Positions 39,901 through 50,511 of a DNA stretch of 64,000 nucleotides are shown here, piece by piece (within the stretch, counting starts at the first letter, position 1; each line of letters starts with the position of its first letter). The translations under genes were made by a program, and so were the position numbers. The notes below the pieces were generated by a model, which had not been told where the DNA came from, did not search any database, and worked only from the letters and a program-made list of their open reading frames with translations. Source of the DNA: Lepus europaeus (lineage: Eukaryota > Chordata > Mammalia > Lagomorpha > Leporidae); NCBI RefSeq assembly GCF_033115175.1, contig NC_084836.1, positions 67,170,797 through 67,234,796 of the forward strand, read 5' to 3'.

Positions 39901-39924
39901 TTGTGTGACCTCAGACACATTTCA

Positions 39925-40260
39925 TTAAAAAAATATTTCTTTATTTGAGACAGTTAAAGAGAGTGAGAGAAGGAGGGAGAGGCTGAGAGAGAGAGAGAGA
40001 GAGAGATCTTCCATCTGCTGGTTCACTCCCCAGAAGGTTACAATGGTCAAGGCTGGGCCAGGCCAAAGCCAGGAACTTCATCCAAGTTTCCCATGTGGGG
40101 TACAGGGGCCCAAGCACTTGAGCCATCTCTCAGTGCTTTTTCCAGGCCATTAACAGGAGCTGGATCAGAAGTAGAGCAGCCAGGACACCAACTGGCGCCC
40201 CCATGGGATGCTGGCAGTGCAGGCCGGGGCTTTAACCTGATACACCATAACCCCAGCCCT
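39925..40260 (-). repeat. C-SINE type A
   Basis: Full inverted copy. Confidence 0.88.
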
Positions 40261-40363
40261 GCTCGGACACATTTCTAAATTTCTCTGAGCCCTTGTCTAT
40301 TAGTCAGCTTTTCATTAGTATCATAAAATGCCCAATAAAACTAACTGTATAAAGAGAGAAGGT

Positions 40364-40716
40364 TGGCCGGCGCCGCAGCTCAATAGGCTAATCCTTCACC
40401 TGCGGCGCCAGCACACCGGGGTTCTAGTCCTGGTCGGGGTGCTGGATTCTGTCCCGGTTGCTCCTCTTCCAGTCCAGCTCTCTGCTGTGGCCCAGGAGTG
40501 CAGTGGAGGATGGCCCAAGTGCTTGGGCCCTGCACCCGCATGGGAGACCAGGAGAAACACCTGGCTCCTGGCTTCGGATCAACACGATGCGCTGGCTGCA
40601 GCGCACCGGCCACAGCGGCCATTGGGGGGGTGAACCAATGGTAAAAGGAAGACCTTTCTCTCTGTCTCTCTCTCTCTCTCACTGTCCACTCTGCCTGTCA
40701 AAAAAAAAAAAATAAT
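40364..40716 (+). repeat. C-SINE type B
   Basis: Young copy with A-tail grading into AAAG units. Confidence 0.92.
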
Positions 40717-40961
40717 AAAGAAAGAAAGAAAGAAAAGAAAAGGTTTATCTGACTCACAGCTTGGGAGGTTCAAGGCCAAGACTGAACAGCCCCATGAGCT
40801 GGGCTCTAGTGAAGCCAATGAATGAGTGACAATAGCAGAACACAGGCAGAGGTGGAGAGGGAGCAGAGGAGTGGGACCAGACCCCGGCTTAAGGGCTTTC
40901 TTAAGAGGTCACACACAATTAACTTCCTAGGGCACGCTCCCAGGACCTAAGGGGCTCTTTT

Positions 40962-41212
40962 TTTTAAAAAAATTTTTTTTATTCATTTATTTATTTTTTG
41001 ACAAGCAGAGTGGATAGTGAGAGAGAGAGAGACAGAGAGAAAGGTCTTCCTTTTTGCCGTTGGTTCACCCTCCAATGGCCGCTGCGGCTGGCGTGCTGCG
41101 GCCAGCGCATCTCGCTGATCCGAAGCCAGGAGCCAGGTGTTTCTCCTGGTCTCCCATGCGGGTGCAGGGCCCAAGGACTTGGGCCATCCTCCACTGCCTT
41201 CCCGGGCCACTA
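40962..41212 (-). repeat. C-SINE type B, 5' truncated
   Basis: Inverted; stops at 'ccttcccgggccac'. Confidence 0.9.
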
Positions 41213-41390
41213 GGACCCGCCTCCTAAAACAGGCAGGCCTTTGTAGGACGCTCAACATTTAAACTGTATCCAAACTGTTTCATAGTGGCTTTCTCCTCTG
41301 TAAAAATGTTTACAGGAGTGTCATGGAAAACACGAATAGACTGTTGGGCAGAGACATAATAAAAGTTGTAACAAAAACATATCCAGGGCA

Positions 41391-41683
41391 GGAGCAGGCA
41401 TTTGACCTGGCAGTTAGGATGCCCGCTGGGACACCTGCAGCCCCTATTTCAGTGCCTGGTTCGAGTCCCAGCTACTTTACTTCTGTTCCAGCTTCCTGCT
41501 AATGGGCACCCTGGGAGGCAGCTGATGGTGACCTGAATGCCTGAGTCTCTGCCACCCACATGGGTGACCCAGATTAAGTTCCTGGCTCCTGGCTTCAGCC
41601 TGGCCCTGCCTTGGCTGTTGCAGGCATTTGGGGAGTGAACCAGCAGACAGATGATCTATGTTTCTCTGTCTCTCTTGTATAAA

Positions 41684-41690
<7 letters not shown>
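41391..41690 (+). repeat. C-SINE type C
   Basis: 'gcatttgacctggcagttag' head; a T-run follows to 41,717. Confidence 0.75.
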
Positions 41691-41717
<27 letters not shown>

Positions 41718-41908
41718 TTAACTAGCTGTAGAGTGGTAAATAAGCCTAGATTAGGGGAAAACAGGCACAGAGACAGAAATGGAGGCTGAGCGCCTCAGGA
41801 CGCCCAGGCCTGGCCTCCACATTCCCCAACTCCCACCATGCCCCCACACTTGTGTTGTCCGGATTACTTAGCTTTTCTGCAGCGCTACTGTTACTGGAGA
41901 ATGGCAGG

Positions 41909-42489
41909 GTTCTTGTCCTCACGCAAGAAAGAATTCAGGTGTGAGACAGAGAGTAGTGGAAAGTAAAACAGCAAGGTTTATTAGGGAAGGGACATCCATA
42001 AAAAGGGATGGGCACCTCTCCAAACAGAACCTGAGAGAGAGCGCCCAGTCACTCGGACTGGGGGGGAGAGCGAGGTTACATGGTTGAGTGGAGAGATTAC
42101 ACCTGGGCAGGCCAGGTGGGCGGCTCAGCATGGAGGCAGAGGACTGAGCACGCAGTCCATTTGAGGCCTGAGGTTTTTAAGGAGATGGGTCTTTGTCTTC
42201 ACACATCTCCTGGAACAAAAGACTTTATGGATGTAAATACTAAAAAACTCCTATCTGAGTTTTCGCTCTGAAGGTATCAGACAGGAGGAAGCCTAACTGA
42301 CAGATTATCAGGCAGAAGGGGCGGAGACCCCCACCTGGCAGGTTACCAGGCAGAAGGGGGCAGGGCAGGATGCAGATACTGGACTGCCCCTGAGAAAGCT
42401 ATCAGGATAACTTTGAGATGCATAGATGTCAACTCTTTAGGCCTTTATGTTACACACACATAAGCTCATATCTGACTTCCTACCTAACA
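41909..42489 (-). mobile_element. Endogenous retrovirus LTR, copy 1
   Basis: Read on the minus strand it begins TGTTAGG and has a TTAAAAA TATA-like box (about 42,173-42,180) and AATAAA at 41977-41982. A U5-like end follows with GAATTCTTTCTTGCGTGA. It is related along its length to the second LTR at 42,939-43,531. No gag, pol or env reading frame lies next to it. Confidence 0.8.
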
Positions 42490-42938
42490 CCACCTTTCCT
42501 GATTGGGCCAGGAGCACCCCCTTCTGCACCCTGCGCTCCTGCTCGGTCCAGACCCCCTCATTGTCCCAGGTCCATGAATGCTTCCTGCTCAGGCCTCCCC
42601 TGGTGCTCCCAGGACGCTGTACAGAACCCCAGCAAGGTGGACTGCAGGTCTCTGGGTAGCTTCAGGGCAGTGACTTCACTGTGTTCAGCTCTCTTTCCCC
42701 AGCACCTAGCATGAGCCCCATCCCACTGTTTAAATAAGCGCTGAGGAAGAAGGAAAAGAAGAGCTACGAGAGGGTCCCAGAAGGGAGGCAGACCCAAGGG
42801 TGTGAGTTAGGAGAGTGGACTTTATTTCCTTCCTGTGCACATCTGCCCATGGTCAGGGTCAGTGGACTGAGTGCCCACAAGAGGGTCAGTGAATTTGTCA
42901 CGGGGGTGGGGGGGGAGGCCACAGAAGCAAAGGCCACG
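42490..42938. other. Unique segment between the two LTRs
   Basis: About 450 bp without retroviral coding resemblance. It looks like host intergenic DNA, arguing for two solo LTRs. Confidence 0.55.
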
Positions 42939-43531
42939 GTTCTTCACGCAAGAAAGAATTCAGGCATGAGACAGAGAGCAAAGTGATGAGGCTTTATTGG
43001 GGACAGGGCATCCGTCAGAACGGAGAGAACAGACAGAGAGCGCCCAGTTGCTGGGACAGGGGGAGAGCGAGGTCACATGGTTGAATGGAGAGAATACATC
43101 TGGGCAGGCCAGGCCGGTGGCTCAGCAGAGAGAGCGCTGAGCTCGAGGCCTGTTTGGACTCCCTTGGTTTTTAAGGGAGTCTGTTTACCCACCTCCCCCT
43201 CTCCTCCAGGACAAAGGAGGGGGAGCCCTGGCGGAAGGGTTTGTTGGGTGAAAATTTGCAAATTCCTCCCCAGGTTTGCTGGCAAGGGGCCTCTGAGAAG
43301 GTTTTATTGCCCTGTGTTATCAGGTCAGGTAACCCCTTTGGTCCTGAGGAGAGAGAATTCTCCTGGGAGTTTGCCTTGGGGGAAGGGGTGGGACCACCTG
43401 GGAGGTTACCAGGGTCTGGGCAGGACTCTGATGTGCAAGATGCCGGGCTCCTGGGGCTTCCACAGTGGGTGCTGGTCTTCAGGCCTGTCTCACACACACA
43501 CATAAGCTAATATCTAACTTCCTGCCTAACA
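42939..43531 (-). mobile_element. Endogenous retrovirus LTR, copy 2, next to AMHR2
   Basis: Same orientation and family as copy 1: TGTTAGG start, TTAAAAA at about 43,168-43,174, AATAAA at 42993-42998, and a TTTCTTGCGTGA end. It has diverged from copy 1 by substitutions and indels, so the two look like separate old insertions rather than the ends of one recent provirus. Confidence 0.8.
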
Positions 43532-43624
43532 AACTGGGGAGTGGGAAGGCAGTGAAGAGGCAAGCAGACAGGTGTACCAGTGCCATGTTTACGTTTATAG
43601 GTGGATTACACACAAACTGCTTAT
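43532..43624 (-). other. AMHR2: AMHR2 3'UTR, very short
   Basis: Only about 93 bp separate the stop codon from a retroviral LTR. No AATAAA occurs in that gap; a variant signal TATAAA reads on the minus strand at 43594-43599. Confidence 0.5.
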
Positions 43625-43909
43625 CTACACGTGAGAACTGGCACAGGCAGCTCCGGGGTTCCTGGAGCAAGGGCCTTGCTGAACACCGAAGTGGCAGGCA
43701 CCCGGCTGCGGGCTGCCGGGGAGGAGAGCAGGGGCAGGAGCAGGGGGCCAGTCTTCTGGGCGGCCGTGTGGACGGCCCTCTGGGCAGGGCTGGGCCTCCT
43801 GAGGATGAACCAGGGCCGCCAGGCGCTGCCGGACACACTCAGCCGTCAGCCGCGCTTCCGGGTCTGCGTCCCAGCAGTCCTCCAGCAGCTCCCTGAGCCC
43901 GCCGGGGTC
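43625..43909 (-). CDS. AMHR2: AMHR2 exon 11, end of kinase and C-terminal tail
   Basis: 285 nt after CTCCCCCAG. It begins [20 protein letters not shown], continues through a Pro-rich tail with [15 protein letters not shown], and ends with TAG at 43625-43627. The tail is the least conserved part. Confidence 0.95.
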   Translation of the reverse strand, partial: DPGGLRELLEDCWDADPEARLTAECVRQRLAALVHPQEAQPCPEGRPHGRPEDWPPAPAPALLPGSPQPGACHFGVQQGPCSRNPGAACASSHV

Positions 43910-46900
43910 CTGGGGGAGCAGGAGGCAGGCTTGACCCCAGGAGCTTGAGTGGCTCCAAGGCTACAGGCATCTTCAGTGCCGCTGCTGTTTCTCCCTGGAG
44001 CCTCCCTCCTCTCCCTCTCGCTGAGACAGCTGCCTGAGAGCCTTCCAGAGGGTCCATCTTTCCTCCAAAAGAGCTAATTTGCTTGGATAGCTCAACTTGC
44101 TAATAGGAAATCCACCCTCCTTCCCCAGGGTCTTTTACAACCGCTGCCTGGCTTCTGTCATCTAACCGACAGACCAGGTAGCAGGAGAAGGGGCAGCCTG
44201 TTTAGGATGCTATCTGCAGGCCCTTTGCCCCTAGAACTGGCTTTTACTGTGGTCCCCTCGCAGCAGAAACAGATATACAGGCCAGAGCGAGGAGCAACTG
44301 CATTGAATCCTGGGCTCCCGTGCGCTAGGAGAACCAGCACCTTGGGGCAGAGTAGAGAGCCAGGGAGGGGCACCTTGGGGCAGGAACAGAGGCAGGGAGA
44401 GCTTCCTGGTGGGGAGGATTGAGGAGCAGGGCTAATTGGTGGCAGTGAGGAGGGAGAGACTGCCCAAGGCTGGGCGGGACAATGTCATGGGTCTCCAGTG
44501 CAGGGAGCAGGCTGTGTTAGGGTAGAAGAGCAAGTTTGCCCAGTTCCAGCTGAATGTGAACTAGGAAGTGGGGCATATGGGAGGAGATAGGAGCAGATGA
44601 ACTTGGCCCTGACAGGGGCGTCCTTGAAGCTCACGCCCAGCAACCCCCCTTGCTCCAGATCCCTAGGCCACCTGCCCGTGGCCTCTTACTGTGGCAAAGC
44701 AGCACCAGGAGGATGGGATGTCAGGGCGCCTCCTCTCCTCTACTGCCAGGGCCCACAGCTCACAGGTGGTGGGGGAGCTGCCCAGTTCTGCTTCATAGGC
44801 CAGTTGGAAGGGTGGTGGTCTGCCGTCTGGGGGAAGGTGGCGGGGAGGGGGGTCAGTTTCCCTTCCGTGTGGAAAAGCCAGGAAGAAAAAGGTCATAGCT
44901 TTCTGAGAACAAGGTCAGGACGTGGTTGGCCCCTAAAATGGGTCAAAGGGGAACCGGGGAGGGGTCCAACCCCCTGCCGCCATCCGTACCAGGCCTCAAA
45001 TCCGGGCAGCGGCTCAGGATCTCCCACAGGAGCAGGGCCAGGGAGTAGACATCGGCTCGCCGGAGGGCAGTGCCCCAGTCCTGGAGGTCCAGGGACTTGT
45101 CCAGGAGCTCTGGCGCCATGTACCTCTGTGTGCCGGCCTGAAGAGGGCGGTGTGGAGGGCCAAGAATCACCTCTGCCAGACCCTCACTGCTGCACTGTAC
45201 CTCCCCCGCACCCAGCTCCAGACTCAGCAAACATCCTGCCCATTGTAAATCCTGCTGCTCTATCCCAAGGACTCCATCCGGCACCCTGGGCCTCACCCTT
45301 ACCCAGGGCACTCACCTCCATGATGGCCGCTGGGCCTCGGGGCTGCGAAGGGGCCCAGGCACGGGGCTGAGCGAAACCAGGGAGCACCAAGGCCAGGCCC
45401 AGGTCTCCAATGGCACATGACCCATCTTCCCGGATGAGCACATTCTGGCTGCTCAGATCTCGGTGGGCAATACCAGGCTTGTACTGGCCTGTGAGGAAAC
45501 CCAAGGTTCAAGGTCACAGATCTTCTCCCAGTGGGGCCCCTCCAAGCTAAGGGAGCATCGGAAACCTAACAGTGTGGCTGCTTCCCTGCTCCCAGCTCAC
45601 CTACCATCCTGCCAGCACTCCTCATGGAGAAATGCCAGGCCCTGGGCTAGAGACAGAGCCATCCTCAGGGAACTTCCCCAGTCACTGGTGTGCTGGCTCA
45701 GGTACTGGCACAGGGAGCCCTGGGGGGTGGGGAGGCAGAGGGAAGGATGGGGCACACAGAGCTCCATCCTAGAGAACAGACATCAGTTCACCCCCTCCAC
45801 ATCTCCCCAGCAGACACCCAGACAAATCCAGGCCAAGACACAGGCAGCATGGGGGGTGAGAGTGAGCCTCAGTCAGACTGATGCGACAAGCAGCAAGTGC
45901 GGGTCAGGTGTTCCGAGCATGCCCTGTGGCTCAGCCCTGTGCGCAGGGCTTCCTGTAATCCTTACCACGACCCTAGGAGGTGGGTGCTCCTAGGGCCTCC
46001 ACGAGACGGCTGAGATTTACAGAGTGAAACTGACTTCTCTGAGGTCTGTGAGTGAGCACGTGGACCTTGAATCCAGGCTGACTCACGCATCGCTCACTGT
46101 CCACCACCACCCTACCCTGACTCAGAGGACAAAGGCGGAAACAGAGAAGGCTGGATGAGCTGCACAAAGGCATTGCTCATGACCCGGCTGGCCTGAGGCG
46201 GCCAGAGTCCACGGGAAGGGTGAGAGAAGAGCAAATTGTAATAGAAGGGAGAGGAGCAGTTTGCTCAGACACCGGGATGCCCAGGGTCTGGTGAGAGATA
46301 ACAGTCCCATAAAATACAGAGTGTGCAATAAACCCCAGGATAGGAACCCGCACTCAGTGTCAAGGGCATAGAATAAGAATGACTAATGCTGCAGGGTGGG
46401 GTGGGGGGCAGAGAGAGAAGCTTAAACAAACAATACTTTTTGGGCTGGGCCAGTAGCCATGAGGTCGAAGAGAGGGGGCTTTCCAGAATTTAAGATTCCA
46501 GGGGTGGAGGAGCTGATCCAGGGCAGGAAGGGGGCCACAGCATGTGGGCACCGAAACTTAAACCGGAGAGGCGGGGCTACATGGAAACGTGGGAAAAAAC
46601 AGGTAGCCCTGACGGAGCGGTAAAGAGGAGAGAAGTAGCACAGATAACAGGAGAGCCCTCTGGTCACCCGGATACCAGGCAAACTCTCCTTTCCTGGGCC
46701 CCGGGTGGATCATAACTCCTACTTTATAGTGCATTTGTGGAGGTTAAGTTTGAAAGTACGCATAGGGGCCAGCAGGTTAAGCTGCCCCCTGCGATGCCAA
46801 CATCCCATATCAGAGCACCAGTTGGAATCTCGGTTGCTCCACGCTGCTCCAGCTCCCTGCCAATGCGCCTGGGAAAGCAGCAGATGACCCAGAAGCTCCT

Positions 46901-49900
46901 GGCTCCTGGCTTTGGCCTGACCACCCAGCCCTAGCCACTGTGGCCATTTAGGGGGTGATTCAGCAGATGGAAGACCTCTTTCTCTCTGTCTCTCCCTCTG
47001 TGTCATTCTGCCTTTCAAATAAATAAAATAAATCCTCAAAAAATGTGTTGAAACTTCCTATGCAATGCATAGTGCAAAGTAGATGGGGAAAAGGTGTGGA
47101 ATTCAGGAAGAGCTTCAGATCTTGAGCTGGTCTTCCGCCTTTGTTGCTCTTGATCTCCCCCTCGTATTTTCTCTTACAGGATCACGGCCCTCTCTTTTAG
47201 CACTTAGAACACGCAACATTTTTGTCTCTTATTTTTCTTCACTTGATCCATTTCTACCTCCGCTCCAACTAGAAAATCTGTAAAGGCAGTGACTGTTTTT
47301 CTTGGTATTGAGTAGAGCGCTTGCCATATAGTTTGTAAGTATTTGTTGTTGAGTGAAGACATGAGCAAATTTGGAGGGCAATGCCTAAATGCCTAGAGGC
47401 ATTTCTGCTTTTTTTTTTTTTTAAAGATTTGTTTTATTTGTTTGAAAAAACGGAGTTGCAGAGAGAGGTAGTGACAGAGAGAGAGAGAGTTCTTCCATTC
47501 ACTGGTTCACTCCCTAAATGGCCGCAACAGCTGGAGCTTGAGCCGATCTGAAGCCAGGAGCCAGGAGCCTCCACTGGTTATCCCACATGGGCGAAGGGGT
47601 CCAAAGACTTGTGCCATCCTCCACCGCTTTCCCAGGTGCACCAGCAGTGAGCTGGATCAGAAGTGGAGCAGCCGGGACCAGAGCTGGCATTCATATGGGA
47701 TGCTAGTGCTGCAGGTCAGGGCTTTAACCTGCTACGCCAGAGTGCCCACAGCACTGGCCCCAGCATTATTTATTTTGTATTTATTTGAAAGCCAGAGGAA
47801 CACAGAGAGAGATTTTTCCATCAGCTTGATTCACTTTCCTCCAAATACCCACAACAGCCAGGGTTGGCCCAGGCCGAAGCCAGGAGCCAGGAACGACATC
47901 CGGGTCTCCTACATGGGTAACAGGGACCCAAAGTACTTGAGTCATCAGTATCTCCCAGGGTGCACATTCACAGGCAGCTGGAATCAGAAGTGGAGCTGGA
48001 CTCAAACCCAGACATTCTGACAAGGGATGCAGGCATTCCAAGGGCTGCCTTTGGAGGTATTTCTTTAACAATGATTTTCTTTAAAGTTGGGAATATTTTA
48101 ATTTCTGCCTTGCTGTATCTAATATATGGACTAAAAATATTAACATGTATAATTTGTGTAATGAAAAAGAAAAATCACCTTTAGTGTTTTAGAGAAAATA
48201 TGAAGCAAAAGAGGAAGTGCGGCTAGGGTCTAGCTTCCATGCAACCCCTGACCCCGTATAAACATACAGGTGGGGCCAGCGCTGTGGCGTAGCTGGAAAA
48301 GCTGCTGCCTGCAGTGCCAGCATACTATATGGGCGCCAGTTCTAGTCCCTGCTGCTCCACTTCCCATCCAGCTCTCTGCTATGCCTGAGAAAGCAGTGGA
48401 GGATGGCCCAAGTCCATGGGCCCCTGCACCCACGTGGGAGACCTGGAAGAAGCTCCTGGCTCCAGATCAGCCCAGCTCCAGCCATTGCAGCCATCTGGGG
48501 AGTGAAGCAGCAGATGGAAGACCTCCTTCTCTGCCTCTCCTCTGTGTGTGTGTAATTCTGACTTTCAAAAAACAAAACAAAAAAACATAGGCACACATTC
48601 CTTGGTGCTTACCTTAGGGTGCAGTTCCAGTACCAGCAGGGGCCCAGAGGGCAGGGGGCCGGGTCCCCCCTGGCCAGCAGCGATAAATCGGACAACGTGG
48701 TTGTGCTGCAGGCCCGGCAGCTCATACAAGGCTCTCTCAGCTCGGAACTGGGCCACGGCCCTCCGGGGAAAGACCTTGATGGCCACCAGCTCCCCTTGTA
48801 GCTGCCCAGCCCACACTGCCGCGTGACCTCCTTCCCGGATGACCTGGTGGGGAACCTGTGCTGGGTGTGGACCTCTGAGCTAGGACCAGGGCCAGGCTTC
48901 CTCCCCAGCACAACCTCCAGGAGGACCCAGAAGAACCCAGCCCTCCCTCCCTCCCTGGGGCACCTGGGAGAAGCACAGCTGGGGCAGCTCCGGCAGCTCC
49001 TCACTGCAGTCCCTGCCTGAGTCTGGCTCTGGCTCTGGCGCACTCTGCACCCTGTAGGCCTTTCGCTGGAGCAGAGCTGGGGCAGAGAAGAGCCGTGGGG
49101 TTAAGGGTACACGGGCACGGAGACCGGGAAGGGGCCTTTGTGGGGCGGGAGTTTTGGTGAGAGGTCAGGGGTCGGGGTGAGAGGTGCCTGGAGAGGGATT
49201 GGAACTTTGGGGCGGGGGGGGGGGGGGCAGATCAGTACCCACGACGATACCGCCTAGCAGCAGCAGCAGCAGCAGCAGGACCAGCCCCAGCAGCACCAGT
49301 GCCATCCAGGGGGACTCACCTGGACATGAAGGCAAGAACCAGCCTGGCGAGCCCTGCCCCAAACCCTGCAGTTGGCTCTTCTTCCCCTCCTCACCGAGCT
49401 TGCTTCTCAACCCACCCCCACCTTGGTCGCCAGCCCCCTTATCTCCCGTCACCAGGGCAACCAACTTCCCAAGGCCAGGAGGAGGAAAGCTTGGGGCAGG
49501 GAGGTAGGGTGAGAACTGGCCCTGTTTCTGCCTCTCATGCTAACCTAGACCCCAACCCCCACGGGGTTCCAGTACCCCTGGGTTGTAGCTACCTGGGGCA
49601 GCCTGGGGACCCTGGGGGCCAGGAGTCCCAGGGCCCCCCAGAGGAGGCAGATGGCTGTAATTGGCATTGCAGAAGTCAGCACCACAGGAGCAGGTGAAGA
49701 GAGTGGAGCCAGAGCTGGCGTGGGCTCGGGGACTCGGGTCACAGCTAAGGGACTCACAGCCCGGCTCGTCACTGTCTCGGCATCCTGAGGGTTGGGTTTG
49801 GGGAAGAGGAGAGAGAGAAGGAGTGGGGGAGAGAACTCAGCCGGGTCTGGGATGAATCCCTTCTCTATCAAAGGCGTCCCTTCCAACTCACGTGGGCTTT

Positions 49901-50511
49901 TCTTTCCCTCCAACATTCCATTTCCCCCTTCCTCCTCAGCGCCGCCCACCCCCACCCTAGCTATCACCTGCCATTCACCTTGCATCTCCACCTGTGCCCG
50001 GTCTCGGGTTAGGTTCCAGATCCCAAAGCAGCAGCGGCTGTAGAGGCAGCGGATAACCCTGGGGGGCCCTGGTCCTGCATCTAGCAGCTCCCCCAGTGTC
50101 TTTGTGCTTCCCCGCACTCCAGGGGCCTCAAAGAACACACAGGTCCTCCTGTTTGGGGGTGCTGAGGCCCAGGATGGGGGAAGGGGAGGATTCAAAACGG
50201 GAGTGAATGCTGGGGCAAAAACAGTAGCCAAAAGGATAGACAAAGCATATATATATAGATAGATTTTCATATCCCAGGGTCAGTAGAGTGAAGCCACAGG
50301 AGGACATGGGGTCAGCCGAGGCCTGGAACCTGAACCCCACCATCGGGACACATGGATCTACCCTTCACCCTCACTCATCCAGCCCTCTCGCCATCTCCTC
50401 ACGGTGCCCCCTCCCTGTATGGGGTGACAGGAAAGACCCTGCCCCTCTCTGTGGGCACTTACCCTGCACAGCCGCAGGAAGCAGTGCCCAAAGCCCCAGA
50501 GTGCCCAGCAT
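43625..50511 (-). CDS. AMHR2: AMHR2, anti-Mullerian hormone receptor type 2, complete, 568 aa
   Basis: Eleven coding exons: 50463-50511, 49979-50161, 49593-49784, 49239-49319, 48964-49076, 48613-48843, 45605-45719, 45316-45488, 44990-45137, 44690-44826 and 43625-43909. They join to 1,707 nt with consistent phases and no internal stop. The product is a single-pass type II TGF-beta family receptor for AMH, which phosphorylates type I BMP receptors in the gonads and Mullerian duct. A signal peptide (about 1-17) leads into an ectodomain with ten cysteines and N-glycosylation sites NLT and NYS. A membrane helix (about 146-168) is followed by a Ser/Thr kinase (about 203-510) with VAIK lysine 229, HRDLSSQN (330-337) and DLG in place of DFG (350-352). 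A Pro-rich tail follows. Human AMHR2 is 573 aa. Intron 6 (48612 to 45720) has been lengthened by SINEs. All key residues are present, so it should be functional. Confidence 0.97.
43940..44640. other. AMHR2 intron 10
   Basis: Unique GC-rich intronic sequence. I see no repeat or exon in it. Confidence 0.65.
44690..44826 (-). CDS. AMHR2: AMHR2 exon 10, kinase C-lobe
   Basis: 137 nt after CCCCCAG. Encodes [16 protein letters not shown] and on to SSWCCFAT. Donor ACA|GTAAGA. Confidence 0.94.
44990..45137 (-). CDS. AMHR2: AMHR2 exon 9, kinase C-lobe
   Basis: 148 nt after CTCTTCAG. Encodes [15 protein letters not shown] (APE motif) and on to [15 protein letters not shown]. Donor CCTG|GTACGG. Confidence 0.95.
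45316..45488 (-). CDS. AMHR2: AMHR2 exon 8, catalytic loop
   Basis: 173 nt after CTCACAG. Contains the HRDLSSQN catalytic loop and the DLG that takes the place of DFG. Ends AAIME before donor GTGAGT. Confidence 0.96.
45605..45719 (-). CDS. AMHR2: AMHR2 exon 7, kinase
   Basis: 115 nt after CCCCCCAG. Encodes [17 protein letters not shown] and on to FLHEECWQD. Donor GATG|GTAGGT. Confidence 0.94.
45885..46110 (+). repeat. MIR-like element in AMHR2 intron 6
   Basis: 'taatccttaccacgacccta' and 'ggaggtgggtgctcctaggg' are typical of the MIR right half, running into 'cttgaatccaggctgactca'. Confidence 0.6.
46764..47042 (+). repeat. C-SINE type A in AMHR2 intron 6
   Basis: Head shortened, AAATAA tail present. 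Confidence 0.85.
47410..47762 (-). repeat. C-SINE type A in AMHR2 intron 6
   Basis: Inverted copy, same strand as the gene. Confidence 0.88.
47763..48050 (-). repeat. C-SINE type C in AMHR2 intron 6
   Basis: Directly adjoining the previous copy. Confidence 0.72.
48273..48590 (+). repeat. C-SINE type A close to AMHR2 exon 6
   Basis: Its tail lies about 20 bp from the exon 6 donor. Confidence 0.9.
48613..48843 (-). CDS. AMHR2: AMHR2 exon 6, kinase N-lobe
   Basis: 231 nt encoding residues 207-283, starting [13 protein letters not shown] (degenerate glycine loop) with ATP-binding lysine 229 in ELVAIKVF. It ends LELHPK before donor GTAAGC. A SINE begins about 20 bp into the intron. Confidence 0.95.
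48964..49076 (-). CDS. AMHR2: AMHR2 exon 5, juxtamembrane region
   Basis: 113 nt between CTGCCCCAG and GTGCCC. Encodes [18 protein letters not shown] and on to LPQLCFSQ, just ahead of the kinase domain. Confidence 0.92.
49239..49319 (-). CDS. AMHR2: AMHR2 exon 4, transmembrane segment
   Basis: 81 nt encoding [12 protein letters not shown] and a run of leucines, then GGIVV. The acceptor is ATGTCCAG. The donor is the unusual GG|GTACTG, followed within about 12 bases by a C-run on the sense strand. Confidence 0.9.
49593..49784 (-). CDS. AMHR2: AMHR2 exon 3, ectodomain
   Basis: Acceptor ACCCTCAG, 192 nt, donor CCAG|GTAGCT. Holds the other six cysteines, including [15 protein letters not shown], and the Pro/Gly-rich stalk before the membrane. 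Confidence 0.95.
49979..50161 (-). CDS. AMHR2: AMHR2 exon 2, ectodomain
   Basis: Acceptor GGCCTCAG, 183 nt, donor CAAG|GTGAAT. Residues 17-77 start APPNRRTC and contain four cysteines, including LYSRCCFG, and the glycosylation site NLT. Confidence 0.95.
50463..50511 (-). CDS. AMHR2: AMHR2 exon 1, signal peptide
   Basis: ATG at 50509-50511. Encodes [16 protein letters not shown] plus one base, before donor GCAGG|GTAAGT. A short hydrophobic leader. Confidence 0.95.

Noticed and set aside
41909-43531. Possible complete provirus between two LTRs
   Set aside because: Only about 450 bp lies between them, and no gag, pro, pol or env reading frame is visible.
44597-45370. 257-codon open frame on the plus strand
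   Set aside because: It is the antisense of AMHR2 exons 9-10 and introns; the minus-strand reading is the conserved kinase.
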